Positions 44,796-54,894 of a stretch of DNA of 64,000 nt are shown here, in pieces; positions within the stretch are counted from its first letter, which is position 1; each line of letters starts with the position of its first letter. The position numbers were made by a program, and so were the translations under genes. The notes under the pieces are model-generated. The model was not told the origin of the DNA and did not search any database. It saw only the letters and a list, made by a program, of their open reading frames with translations. Origin of the DNA: Pseudaminobacter soli (ex Li et al. 2025) (lineage in GTDB: Bacteria > Pseudomonadota > Alphaproteobacteria > Rhizobiales > Rhizobiaceae); NCBI RefSeq assembly GCF_029892515.1, contig NZ_JARXVF010000004.1, forward strand, positions 1-64,000, written 5' to 3'.

Positions 44796-45091
44796 ATTTG
44801 GGTGAGCAATCCGATATGAGATTTTGGTATCAGCACCGCATGCTGCGCCATGACAAGCCGCGGGTGAATCTGCACGTCTTCGGAACGGGGTGCCCCAAGC
44901 ATATTCGCCATATCCTGTTCCGCAACTGGCTTTGCGACCATCCCGAGGACAGGGAGCGCTATGCAAACACGAAGACGCTGGCGAACAATGGCGTAAGCAC
45001 CGCCCAGGACTATAATCGAAACAAGCAGGCCGTGGTGCGCGATATTTACCGCATGATCTTTGAACATCGCGGCTGGGTCAATGCCGGGTAA
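44792..45091 (+). pseudogene. GrpB-family C-terminal fragment
   Basis: 99 codons match the end of GrpB-family proteins (FWYQHRMLRHDKPRVNLHVF, HILFRNWLCDHPEDRERY, DYNRNKQAVVRDIYRMIF). Intact members have 170-200 residues, and the first half, with the nucleotidyltransferase-like core, is missing. An ATG overlaps the LysR stop, so a short product may still be made, but it would lack the core. Confidence 0.68.
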
Positions 45092-45213
45092 CGCACCGGA
45101 ACGTTCGCTTCGGGGATCTTTGCTGACTGGCGGCCTGGGGGCGTCCGCGAAGCGAATAGCGGACTTTCAAATCAATGGGGCTAAGGCATCGGATCGGCCC
45201 ATTGCTGAGGCGT

Positions 45214-45663
45214 TCATTCGTAGCGCGAGACTGCGGATGAGACGATGCACTTGATCGTCTCAGATGACCTTATGATCTTACCAATGGCGGATGTCAGTGC
45301 ATCAAACTGCTCGTTTGAAAGGCTATTGATTTCGGGTTCCAACTGCTCTCGGAGCCAGAGCATTATCTGAGGTTTGAGATCCACGCTCGGGTCGCGGTCT
45401 GCTCGAAGGTACATGATCTTAGAAACAATCTTGCCTGATATGGTGCGCACGCGTCGCGACGTGTCATCAGATAACCCCTGCAACTGGGCGCAATCCCCAA
45501 CGGCCTTTTCCACTTGGCTGGAAAACATCGGCGGTTCGCTCTTCACGAGTTGCACGAAACGCTGGTGCACGTCAGGCTGGCTGGAAGATGATGCCGTACG
45601 GTATATCGATGCGGTTCCAATCAGAGCCAATAAAATCAGAATGCCGCCCACGATCTGCTTCAT
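45214..45663 (-). CDS. Hypothetical protein with N-terminal membrane anchor
   Basis: A 149-residue protein. One hydrophobic helix (QIVGGILILLALIGTASIY, residues 3-21) is followed by a soluble, mainly helical part with two Cys. The ATG at 45663 has GGGGGG seven bases upstream, which decides the start. Base composition appears lower in GC than in neighbouring genes, a sign of transfer. No family is recognised. Confidence 0.55.
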   Translation of the reverse strand: MKQIVGGILILLALIGTASIYRTASSSSQPDVHQRFVQLVKSEPPMFSSQVEKAVGDCAQLQGLSDDTSRRVRTISGKIVSKIMYLRADRDPSVDLKPQIMLWLREQLEPEINSLSNEQFDALTSAIGKIIRSSETIKCIVSSAVSRYE

Positions 45664-45839
45664 TGATACCCCCCCATACATACTCGAAACGTCTGTGACT
45701 TGTCGCTCGGGAGATCTAAAGAAACTGAAAACGGGCTCTACGTGATCTCTAAAACTACTTAACAAACAAACAGGGCTGCGCTCGCTTCCGGCCCGAAGTG
45801 GCCAATCATGAGTTAACGATTAGCTTCGCTAAGACAATC

Positions 45840-46340
45840 CTAGAACGGCGATAGATAGTAAAATATTTGCCTGAGAAGGAATCGTCGCCGCGGGCCGGGG
45901 ATAGCGTGAAATAACGACGCTAACTCTGGGGATCTCTTAATATAAGATACTCTGAGTATTACTTCGTGCTGACGAAATATCATGGCACCGAGATAGGCCC
46001 TGGTATCTATCGGCTCCTTGGATCGGATTATGATTAGGTTGTTATCCTCGTAGACCCAATCGATCTCACTATCAACGATACCTACAGTTGCGGATCGAGA
46101 CGAAAACGACGTCCTGTTACCAATGCGCTCGATCTTTTGATTTCCCTGGAAGCAAAACGAAAGGTGCGACAGACCCCATAGTAGAACGAGACCTGCCAGG
46201 ACCGGTGAGGATGGAACGACAAGGAGCGCGATGACCATGGCGGAGAACAAGGCAATCACAGCTAATGTTCTAGCAGGCTGCAACGCTATTGCGGCAACTT
46301 CCATGTGCGTCAATCCAATTCGGCAGTCGTACGACCTCAT
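45840..46340 (-). CDS. Hypothetical membrane protein
   Basis: A 166-residue protein. Two hydrophobic segments (TLAVIALFSAMVIALLVV and VLAGLVLLWGLSHLSFCF) are followed by a beta-rich cytoplasmic part with a basic end (RRRFLLRQIFYYLSPF). The ATG at 46340 is preceded by AAGGTTGG. The DNA looks relatively AT-rich, as in the previous gene. No family is recognised. Confidence 0.5.
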   Translation of the reverse strand: MRSYDCRIGLTHMEVAAIALQPARTLAVIALFSAMVIALLVVPSSPVLAGLVLLWGLSHLSFCFQGNQKIERIGNRTSFSSRSATVGIVDSEIDWVYEDNNLIIIRSKEPIDTRAYLGAMIFRQHEVILRVSYIKRSPELASLFHAIPGPRRRFLLRQIFYYLSPF

Positions 46341-46556
46341 CTTGTCGACCAACCTTTAACTTTTCGTCGTGATCGCTTCTGGCGGCGCAAACGCGACGTG
46401 CCGGGTGTCCTCCGGCAACGTCAGCTTTTGGTGAACGGCTGCGGTGACCTGATTGGCCGAGATGGGCGCAAAGCGGAACGTCCGCTTTCTGGCTTCAACG
46501 CCAAGGTGGGTTCCGGCCCATCTCCTACCTGCAGTATCCACAGGTTCACAAACCGA

Positions 46557-46742
46557 GCCCCGCTGTCTGCCTAGGCTCCATTCAATGCCACCGTTGTCGT
46601 GCATGACGCCGTTGAGGGGCTGACCGAGGCGCTTGTCGAGAACCGGGTACCAGGGCACAAGCTGAAAGCCGAGCCCGTCGTCGATCATGGTGAAGCGGCC
46701 GCTCGCAAAGGGCGCGGCGCTAGCGAGGCCGCATCCACGCAA
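46557..46742 (-). pseudogene. C-terminal fragment of a DUF3363/VirD2-like conjugative relaxase
   Basis: 62 codons match the very end of DUF3363 relaxases: FASGRFTMIDDGLGFQLVPW, then LDKRLGQPLNG and GGIEWSLGRQRG. In intact proteins (600-700 residues) this is the C-terminal tail. The catalytic relaxase domain and everything upstream are gone, and a stop interrupts the frame before this piece. It shows that conjugative DNA once occupied this place. Confidence 0.65.
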
Positions 46743-46932
46743 GCTCTTGCCCTGGCCGGCTCGCCGGTCCGAGGTTCAGGCCGGACCCCTGGCAAGCCGA
46801 TCAAGGTCACGGCGCCACCCCGCCTTGACCTCGATCGGCCCGCGCCGGGCGGCTCCCCTGCAATGAAGCCGCCGACAAAACTGCTCGATCCTGCCGACTG
46901 TCTGTCGTCGCAGGGCAGCGTGGCCACGCCGC

Positions 46933-47598
46933 CTAATCGCCCGGGAAAACCGCACCCGGCGTCACTCGGCGTCCGATCCGAAAAAGGTCGTCGCGCGCCG
47001 CGCGAATCTGCGGCCAGGGAAAGGCCGCGCAGTCTTCCCACGCCTCGCCCTCGCGCAGGACGGCATCGAGTTTACCAGCGACACCGGCGAGCGAGACGGC
47101 CGGCGTCATCGCCAGCGCCTCAAGCAACGCCTCGACCCGAGTGAACGCCACACGCTCCGCCCGCAGCCCTTCGAAGTAACCGATTTCGGTCGCGGCGGCG
47201 TCGAAAGACGCCTGCCGCGCCGCAAGCTCGGCCGCCGCCCGCGCGCGAATCGCCGCCATGTCCGTCCGCGCGCCGACAAGCCGGTCGAGCGCTTCGACCG
47301 AGCAGATCACCGTCTCTGGGCCGCCGGGCACCTTCACCATCGTGCCGACAAAGTCGACGCGCTCGGCAAGCTCATTCTCCAGCCGTTGCTGCCGCCGACA
47401 AAGCTGCTGCGCCCGCGTATGCGCCGCTGCCCAGTCGTGCCACAGCCTCAGCGCCGGGTCGGGGGTCGCATCCGACGCACCGGCGCGTGCCGACGCCGCG
47501 CCGCCAAACGCCCACCCACCCGCGCTAACAACCCAGCCCGCAAGCGCCATCCGCCGCGTGACGCAGAACAAACTCGTGCTATGGTCGGAATCAGCCAT
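46933..47598 (-). CDS. Hypothetical exported protein, helical
   Basis: A 221-residue protein. Its N-terminal leader is Tat/Sec-like (VTRRMALAGWVVSAGGWAFGGAASARA), followed by a long helical part (HTRAQQLCRRQQRLENELAE, AAIRARAAAELAARQASFDA) likely to form a coiled-coil bundle. The ATG at 47598 follows GAGGAG. I recall similar short signal-bearing proteins near conjugative genes in alphaproteobacteria, but no function is known. Confidence 0.6.
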   Translation of the reverse strand: MADSDHSTSLFCVTRRMALAGWVVSAGGWAFGGAASARAGASDATPDPALRLWHDWAAAHTRAQQLCRRQQRLENELAERVDFVGTMVKVPGGPETVICSVEALDRLVGARTDMAAIRARAAAELAARQASFDAAATEIGYFEGLRAERVAFTRVEALLEALAMTPAVSLAGVAGKLDAVLREGEAWEDCAAFPWPQIRAARDDLFRIGRRVTPGAVFPGD

Positions 47599-47679
47599 GA
47601 TCCGAGCTCCTCGAAAGCTGGGGTTGTGGTCAGGTCGTCTGGCGTGTTGCCGCACGTCGGATGACCGCAAACTGCAATC

Positions 47680-47703
47680 TTACGTAACTACCGTACATTA
47701 CGG
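47680..47703. promoter_or_regulatory. TACG-type palindromes upstream of the small RHH gene
   Basis: TTACGTAA (47680-47687) is followed by CCGTA-CAT-TACGG (47691-47703). Repeated TACG palindromes right before a ribbon-helix-helix gene fit autorepression. The region also separates the divergent exported-protein gene. Confidence 0.35.
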
Positions 47704-47712
47704 ACATCGCAA

Positions 47713-47895
47713 TTGTCAAACGCGCCCAATTCCCCGGAGTTAAAATCAGAACGGTTCGAGCTGCGTCTCACAGGCGAATTGCTGACCCGCATCGATGACT
47801 GGCGGCGCGACCAGCCAGATCTACCTAGCCGTTCAGAGGCAATGCGCCGCTTGGTCGAAATTGGATTGGGCACGGCAAAGCAATCGCCGAAGTGA
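47713..47895 (+). CDS. Small ribbon-helix-helix-like protein
   Basis: A 60-residue protein with the RHH pattern: beta strand SERFELRLTGEL, helix LTRIDDWRRDQPD and second helix RSEAMRRLVEIGLG. It resembles antitoxin and plasmid repressor proteins, but no toxin gene is adjacent. The start is uncertain; a TTG is used here with GGA eight bases upstream, and no ATG is available in frame. Divergent from the exported-protein gene. Confidence 0.55.
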   Translation: MSNAPNSPELKSERFELRLTGELLTRIDDWRRDQPDLPSRSEAMRRLVEIGLGTAKQSPK

Positions 47896-48161
47896 CGCGG
47901 TTAGGTCCGCGAGTGGTGCTCACCGAAATATCGTATGCTTCATCGGCGATTGGACGAAACTTCGAAGCAGCTGGCATCGAATTCAACCCAGAGAAGAACG
48001 TGGTGGGCGTGGTGTTGGGGTGGCTCATGGCTTGCTCGGCGGCGTAGCGATGCGATCTCGCGCGAAGCTGCCATTCGCAGTGTGCACGAGATAAGTCGCC
48101 TTCGGGTGTGACGGATAACGTGTGCGGAGGGGAGCGTAAAATCCATCCTCTTGCGCGCTGT
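47896..48161. other. Gene-free stretch before the fumarylacetoacetase fragment
   Basis: No gene supported. The remaining bases up to the fah fragment contain no recognised coding part. The earlier portion of that gene is not found here in any frame I could read. Confidence 0.35.
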
Positions 48162-48392
48162 TCAAACGGCCATACAGGTACCCAATCAGGGGACCGCGAC
48201 GGCGAGAAGGGCTCAATGCTGGAAACGAGCGAAGGCGGAAAGACACCACTTCCGCTCCCCAACGGCAATACGCGCAGCTTCCTGGAAGACGGAGACACGC
48301 TGACCATCCGGGGGTATTGCGAGCGGCCTGGCTTTGCTCGGATTGGCTTTGGCGAATGTAAGGGTTCGATATTGCCTGCAATAAACGTTTGA
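48162..48392 (+). pseudogene. Fumarylacetoacetase C-terminal fragment
   Basis: About 75 codons match the last part of fumarylacetoacetase: SGDRDGEKGSMLETSEGG, then LPNGNTRSFLEDGDTLTIRG and RPGFARIGFGECKGSILPA. The intact enzyme (about 420-440 residues) performs the last step of tyrosine breakdown, and its metal-binding and catalytic residues lie upstream and are absent. The fragment lies between the relaxase remnant and the XRE gene, as expected for a deletion scar. Confidence 0.72.
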
Positions 48393-48449
48393 TCCCGACC
48401 AGCTAAATGTGCTGGGCAAACACGGCGCCACCAGAGTAGCGCTATCTCC

Positions 48450-49010
48450 TCATGGGAAGAGTGGCTGGGTTCGCACCCAGAGCTCCAGCGTTGGCTCGTT
48501 GCCCAATGTCGTGGAGCGATGAGGAAGGTGCGATTGGAAATGCATCGAGTCGCCCTTGTTCAGGATGTGACGCTCGCCATCCACCTCAAGCAGCATGCTT
48601 CCTTCGAGAATATAGACGAAGTCCTCGCCCTCATTGTGCATCAGCTCCGACACGTGACCGGGAGGGCGTCGCACCAGCGTGGGGTGCAGCTTGGCTCCAG
48701 GGAAGCTCTGTCCTAGCAGTTCGTAGGTTCGCCTGGCATCACCCAGGCTGAATGCCTGTCGCTCGCCCTGGCGCGAAACCGGACCGGACTGAAGCGGCGG
48801 CTCGACAAAAACGTCAACACTGGTGTCGAGCGCCTCGGCGATATTGCACAAAGACGCCAGTGACGGCGTCGATATCCCGCGTTCGATCTGGGACAGGAAG
48901 CTGATCGACAGCCCCACATGCTCCGACAGCTGCTGCAATGTCATGTCGATGGCACGCCGCCGTTGCCGGATCTTCTTGCCGAGAGACTCTCCTGCGACGC
49001 TGTCTGCCAT
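48450..49010 (-). CDS. XRE-family transcriptional regulator with C-terminal cupin domain
   Basis: A 186-residue regulator. It has an N-terminal helix-turn-helix (IDMTLQQLSEHVGLSISFLSQIERG) and a C-terminal cupin (EGEDFVYILEGSMLLEVDG, HFQSHLPHRSTTLGN). The ATG at 49010 matches family starts; the longer upstream frame lacks support. It is divergent from the oligopeptide operon and is the likely controller, probably sensing an amino acid or peptide product through the cupin. It differs in sequence from the XRE-cupin near gcdH. Confidence 0.85.
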   Translation of the reverse strand: MADSVAGESLGKKIRQRRRAIDMTLQQLSEHVGLSISFLSQIERGISTPSLASLCNIAEALDTSVDVFVEPPLQSGPVSRQGERQAFSLGDARRTYELLGQSFPGAKLHPTLVRRPPGHVSELMHNEGEDFVYILEGSMLLEVDGERHILNKGDSMHFQSHLPHRSTTLGNEPTLELWVRTQPLFP

Positions 49011-49264
49011 GATCCTATTTACCGCCTTCGACCTTGAAGACACTTTGAAATCCGTTGCGCTCGGCCCTTCGACCCAAACTTGGGATCTGTAACCCAAGAC
49101 TTCGATGAGTGGCGACGCAACACCCTGTATCGCAAGGGGCTTCGGGTTGCCACATTTCGACGCCTGCAAAAATTTCACTATTTCACTTCAATTTCTTTTG
49201 CAACGGTTCAATTTTTGCGCAATGTATCTCGCACTTGATGCTGGTGCTCAATGGGAGGGAGCGT

Positions 49265-51007
49265 ATGCGCATTCATAAAGGTCTAATGTCTCTTCTGACG
49301 ACGGCTGCCCTGATCGGTGTCCTTCAGATCGGAGAAGTACAAGCGCAGGAGCCGCAGACGGGCGGCACGCTGCGCATTCTCGCGACCGGTGAACCGGATC
49401 ATATGGATCCGGCACTCGCAGGCATGGTTCCGACGAACAATCTGATGCGTGCCATTTCCCGGCAACTGATCAGCTACGAGGCCTCGAACGATCCCGACGT
49501 CGCAATCAAGCCAGTCGGAGATCTGGCAACCGAGGTGCCCCAGCCCACCGATAACGGCCTGACCTATACGTTCAAGCTGCGCCAGGGCGCGATGTGGGAC
49601 GCGCCGTCCGGCCCCCGCCAGATTACCTCGGCGGACGTCGAGCGTGGCTTCAAGCGGTTGTGCAACCCGCACATGCAGGCATCCACCCTCACCTACTTCA
49701 CGGCCCTCATTTCGGGCCTGGGCGAATTCTGCGACGGCTTTGCGAAGGTTGAACCGACCGCCGAGGCCATGAAGAAGTACATCGAGGAAAACGATGTTAC
49801 CGGCATAGAAACCCCGGACGACCAGACCGTGGTCATCAAGCTCAAAGAGCGGGCGGGCGACTTCATCTACATGCTGTCGCTGCCCATGCCCGCGCCGGCG
49901 CCGGTTGAGGTCCTCGACTATATTCCGGATAGCCCCGAATACCGTACCCACTACATCGGCAGCGGTCCCTACACGATCGGCGACTATACGCCGGACACCA
50001 GCCTCAAGCTGGTGCGCAATCCTGCCTGGAAGGCCGAGAGCGATCCGCTGCGCAAGGCTCATGTGGACGAAATCGAGATCACCATGGGCCTCCAGGCGGA
50101 TGCCATCATGCAGCAGCTTCAGTCGGGCGACGCCGACCTCGCTTATGACATCAACGTCCCGACCGCGATCCTGGCGACGCTTGCCGCGGCCGGCGACGAC
50201 AAGCTGACCGCCATGTCGGCGGGCAACACCAATTTCCTGTTCATCAACACCGTGTCCGGCAATAACAACGGCGCGCTCAAGGACCTGCGGGTTCGGCAGG
50301 CGCTGGAGTATGCCATCGACAAGGCCGCGATCGTGCAGCAGTGGGGTGGCTCGACTGTTGCGGAACCCGCCAACGGCATCTTCGGTATCGGCGTGCTGGG
50401 CTACCACAAGTTCGATCTCTATCCGTCGCCGGATTCGAAGGGCGATCCCGAAAAGGCCAAGGCGCTGCTCACTGAGGCCGGGTTCCCGAACGGCATCACG
50501 CTGAAGATGCCTTATCGCAACAAGGACCTGGAAGTCGCAACCGCCGCCACCATCCAGGCAAGCATGGCGCGCGCCGGCATCACGCTGGAACTCACTCCGG
50601 TGACCGCCGCCGACTACTATTCCAAGTTCATGACGAACCCGGTCAACACCAAGGAAGGCACCTGGGATATCGCGCCCGTGGGCTGGACCCCTGACTGGGT
50701 TGGCGGTGCTGCGCGCTCGGTGTTCCAGCCGCAGTTCACCTTCGACGGCACCCACCAGACCTACAACTATACCGACTACAATAACTCCAAGGCCAACGAG
50801 ATTGCCGCGCAGGCGATCAATGCCACCACGCCTGAGGAAACCGGGAAGCTGTGGGCGCAGGTCGACGAGATGGTGATGGCGGATGCGCCGGTGGTTCCGC
50901 TGATTGCCAACAAGAACCCGCGCTATCGTGGAGAGGCGGTGAAAAACTTCCTGCCTTACGCACTGGGCGTCGAGGGCGACTGGACCAACATGTGGCTCGA
51001 GCGCTGA
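49265..51007 (+). CDS. ABC transporter substrate-binding protein, family 5 (oligopeptide type)
   Basis: A 580-residue periplasmic binding protein with a Sec signal peptide (about residues 1-27, ending EVQAQ). It has family 5 elements such as LTYTFKLRQGAMWDAPSGPR, YIGSGPYTIGDYTPDTSLKL and DLRVRQALEYAIDKAAIV. The start ATG follows GGGAGGGAG. The context of two downstream peptidases acting at proline suggests that it binds oligopeptides. No lipobox is seen. Confidence 0.9.
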   Translation: MRIHKGLMSLLTTAALIGVLQIGEVQAQEPQTGGTLRILATGEPDHMDPALAGMVPTNNLMRAISRQLISYEASNDPDVAIKPVGDLATEVPQPTDNGLTYTFKLRQGAMWDAPSGPRQITSADVERGFKRLCNPHMQASTLTYFTALISGLGEFCDGFAKVEPTAEAMKKYIEENDVTGIETPDDQTVVIKLKERAGDFIYMLSLPMPAPAPVEVLDYIPDSPEYRTHYIGSGPYTIGDYTPDTSLKLVRNPAWKAESDPLRKAHVDEIEITMGLQADAIMQQLQSGDADLAYDINVPTAILATLAAAGDDKLTAMSAGNTNFLFINTVSGNNNGALKDLRVRQALEYAIDKAAIVQQWGGSTVAEPANGIFGIGVLGYHKFDLYPSPDSKGDPEKAKALLTEAGFPNGITLKMPYRNKDLEVATAATIQASMARAGITLELTPVTAADYYSKFMTNPVNTKEGTWDIAPVGWTPDWVGGAARSVFQPQFTFDGTHQTYNYTDYNNSKANEIAAQAINATTPEETGKLWAQVDEMVMADAPVVPLIANKNPRYRGEAVKNFLPYALGVEGDWTNMWLER

Positions 51008-51121
51008 GAAGCGCCGAACAACACGGGCGCCGTGACGTGATGTCCGGCGCCCGGACCATTTGCGCGTCGCGGGAATCCGCGACGCCTGAACCATAAAGAG
51101 TTGCGGGCAGCGAGGTTTGTC

Positions 51122-52965
<1,844 letters not shown>

Positions 52966-52969
<4 letters not shown>

Positions 52970-53934
52970 GCGACATTGCGGAAAACCAGGTCTTGTCGGC
53001 TACCGAAATTGTCCAGCGCGGTTCGCTGGAACTGACGCTCCGCCGGCTCCGGCGCGACCCTGCCAGCATGGCGGCGCTTGGCGTCATTCTTGGCGTCATC
53101 CTGCTTGCCATCGTCGCTCCTTGGATAGCCGCCGTCACCGGCCATTCGCCAATCGAGCAGTTCCGCGACACTGGTCTCTCGCCTGCCGGCATACCCGTTG
53201 GGCCGGGTGCGGATTTCTGGCTTGGCACGGACCAGCTCGGCCGCGACGTTCTGGTACGCCTCGCCTACGGAGCGCGGGTGTCGCTGCTTGTGGGCGTATT
53301 CGCATCTGTCCTGGCCTCGACGATCGCGGTCGTCGTAGGCGTCACGGCCGGTTATTTCGGCGGCATGGTCGACCTTGCCCTCAGCCGACTGACGGATCTT
53401 GTCATGAGCGTGCCCTTCCTGCTCTGCGCACTCGCGCTGGTGTCGGCCTTCGGCCCGAGCATGATGCTGAGCGTGGCGGTGATCGTCTTCTTCAGTTGGG
53501 CGCCCATGGCGCGCGTCATTCGCGGCCAGGTGATCTCGCTGAGCCGGCAGGATTTCGTTCATGCCAGCCGCTCACTGGGCGCAGGGCCGCTGTCGATCAT
53601 GGTGGTCGACATCCTGCCCAACCTGACCGTGCCGATCATCGTCTACACGACCATGCAGATACCGAATTCCATCGTCTTCGAGGCAACCCTGTCCTTCCTC
53701 GGCATGGGCATCGTGCCGCCGACGCCAAGCTGGGGCGGCATGCTGGCCGATGCGTCCTCCAACTCACTCTACCTCGTCGCCTGGTGGATGGTGTTTGTGC
53801 CGGGTACCGCACTGCTCCTGACGACGCTTGCCTTCAACATCCTTGGCGACGGGCTGCGCGATGCACTCGATCCCAAGAGCGCGCGCACCGCACGTCATCT
53901 CAAGCGCAAGCAGAAGGGAGCAGCAAAATCATGA
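52966..53934 (+). CDS. ABC transporter permease, DppC/OppC type
   Basis: A 322-residue inner-membrane permease. It has the DppC hallmark WLGTDQLGRDVLVRLAYGARVSL near residue 85 and the ATPase-contact loop DFVHASRSLGAGPLSIM near 195. It overlaps the fused-ATPase stop and the next permease start, each by ATGA, so these genes are strongly coupled. Here the C-type permease precedes the B-type, the reverse of the first operon. Confidence 0.9.
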
Positions 53935-54884
53935 TCCGCTTCCTTGCGCGCCGCATCGCCTTCGGGGCCGGCGTCCTGCTGGTGCTATCGGCCTTCGTGT
54001 TCTTCCTGTTCTTCGTCGCGCCGGGCGATCCTGCGCGCATGATCGCGGGCGATAAGGCGACCGAGACCCAGCTTGAGATGATCCGCAAGAATCTGGGCGT
54101 GGACCGCCCCATCGTCGTCCAGTACGGCACGTTCCTCAGCCGCGCGCTGACCGGTGATCTCGGCTTCTCCTACCGCAATCAGCAGCCGGTGGCGCAGATC
54201 ATCGTGCGCCGCATTCCTGCAACGCTCTCGTTGGTTGCGGGAGCAGCCCTTCTATGGTTGGCGATCGGCGTGCCGATCGGCATCATGTCGGCGCGTTATC
54301 CCGGCAGCCTCCGCGATCGCATAGGGCAGGCATTCATCCTGGTAGGCCTCAGTTTTCCGACCTTCGTGCTTGGCATGATGTCGCTCTATCTTCTCTATTT
54401 CCTGCCAAAGCAGGCGGGCCTGACCCTGTTTCCGCCGGGCGGATACAAGGCGCTGACCGGCAACCCAGTGCTGTGGGCCTGGCATCTCATCCTGCCCTGG
54501 AGCACGCTTGCTCTCACCATGGCGGCCGTCTATGCACGGCTGACCCGCGGCCAGATGCTCGACGTGATGGGCGAGGACTATATCCGCACAGCGCGCGCCA
54601 AAGGCCTGACCGAGCGGCGCGTGGTATGGAAGCACGGAATGCGCGCGGCGCTGACCCCGCTCGTCACACAACTCGGCGCCGATATCGCGCTCATGCTCGG
54701 CGGCGTGATCGTAATCGAGCAGGTCTATGGCCTGCAGGGTGTTGGCGCGCTAGCTGTCCAGGCAGTGACCAATCAGGACCGCCCTATCATCATTGGCGTG
54801 GTGCTGTTAGGCGGTGTCTTCATTGTCGCCGCCAACATCGTCGTCGACCTATTCTATGTGCTGCTCGATCCGCGCGTTCGCTGA
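53931..54884 (+). CDS. ABC transporter permease, DppB/OppB type
   Basis: A 317-residue inner-membrane permease. It has the DppB first helix (IRFLARRIAFGAGVLLVLSA), the periplasmic part GDLGFSYRNQQPVAQII and the coupling loop EDYIRTARAKGLTERRVVW. The start overlaps the upstream stop by ATGA, and the hydrolase gene follows after ten bases. A longer frame beginning at 52824 runs over other genes and is rejected. Confidence 0.9.
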   Translation: MIRFLARRIAFGAGVLLVLSAFVFFLFFVAPGDPARMIAGDKATETQLEMIRKNLGVDRPIVVQYGTFLSRALTGDLGFSYRNQQPVAQIIVRRIPATLSLVAGAALLWLAIGVPIGIMSARYPGSLRDRIGQAFILVGLSFPTFVLGMMSLYLLYFLPKQAGLTLFPPGGYKALTGNPVLWAWHLILPWSTLALTMAAVYARLTRGQMLDVMGEDYIRTARAKGLTERRVVWKHGMRAALTPLVTQLGADIALMLGGVIVIEQVYGLQGVGALAVQAVTNQDRPIIIGVVLLGGVFIVAANIVVDLFYVLLDPRVR

Positions 54885-54894
54885 AGGAAGCCCC

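Noticed and set aside
46599-47144. A 181-codon plus-strand frame
   Set aside because: It overlaps the relaxase fragment and the exported-protein gene antisense and is mostly Pro/Arg-rich chance sequence.
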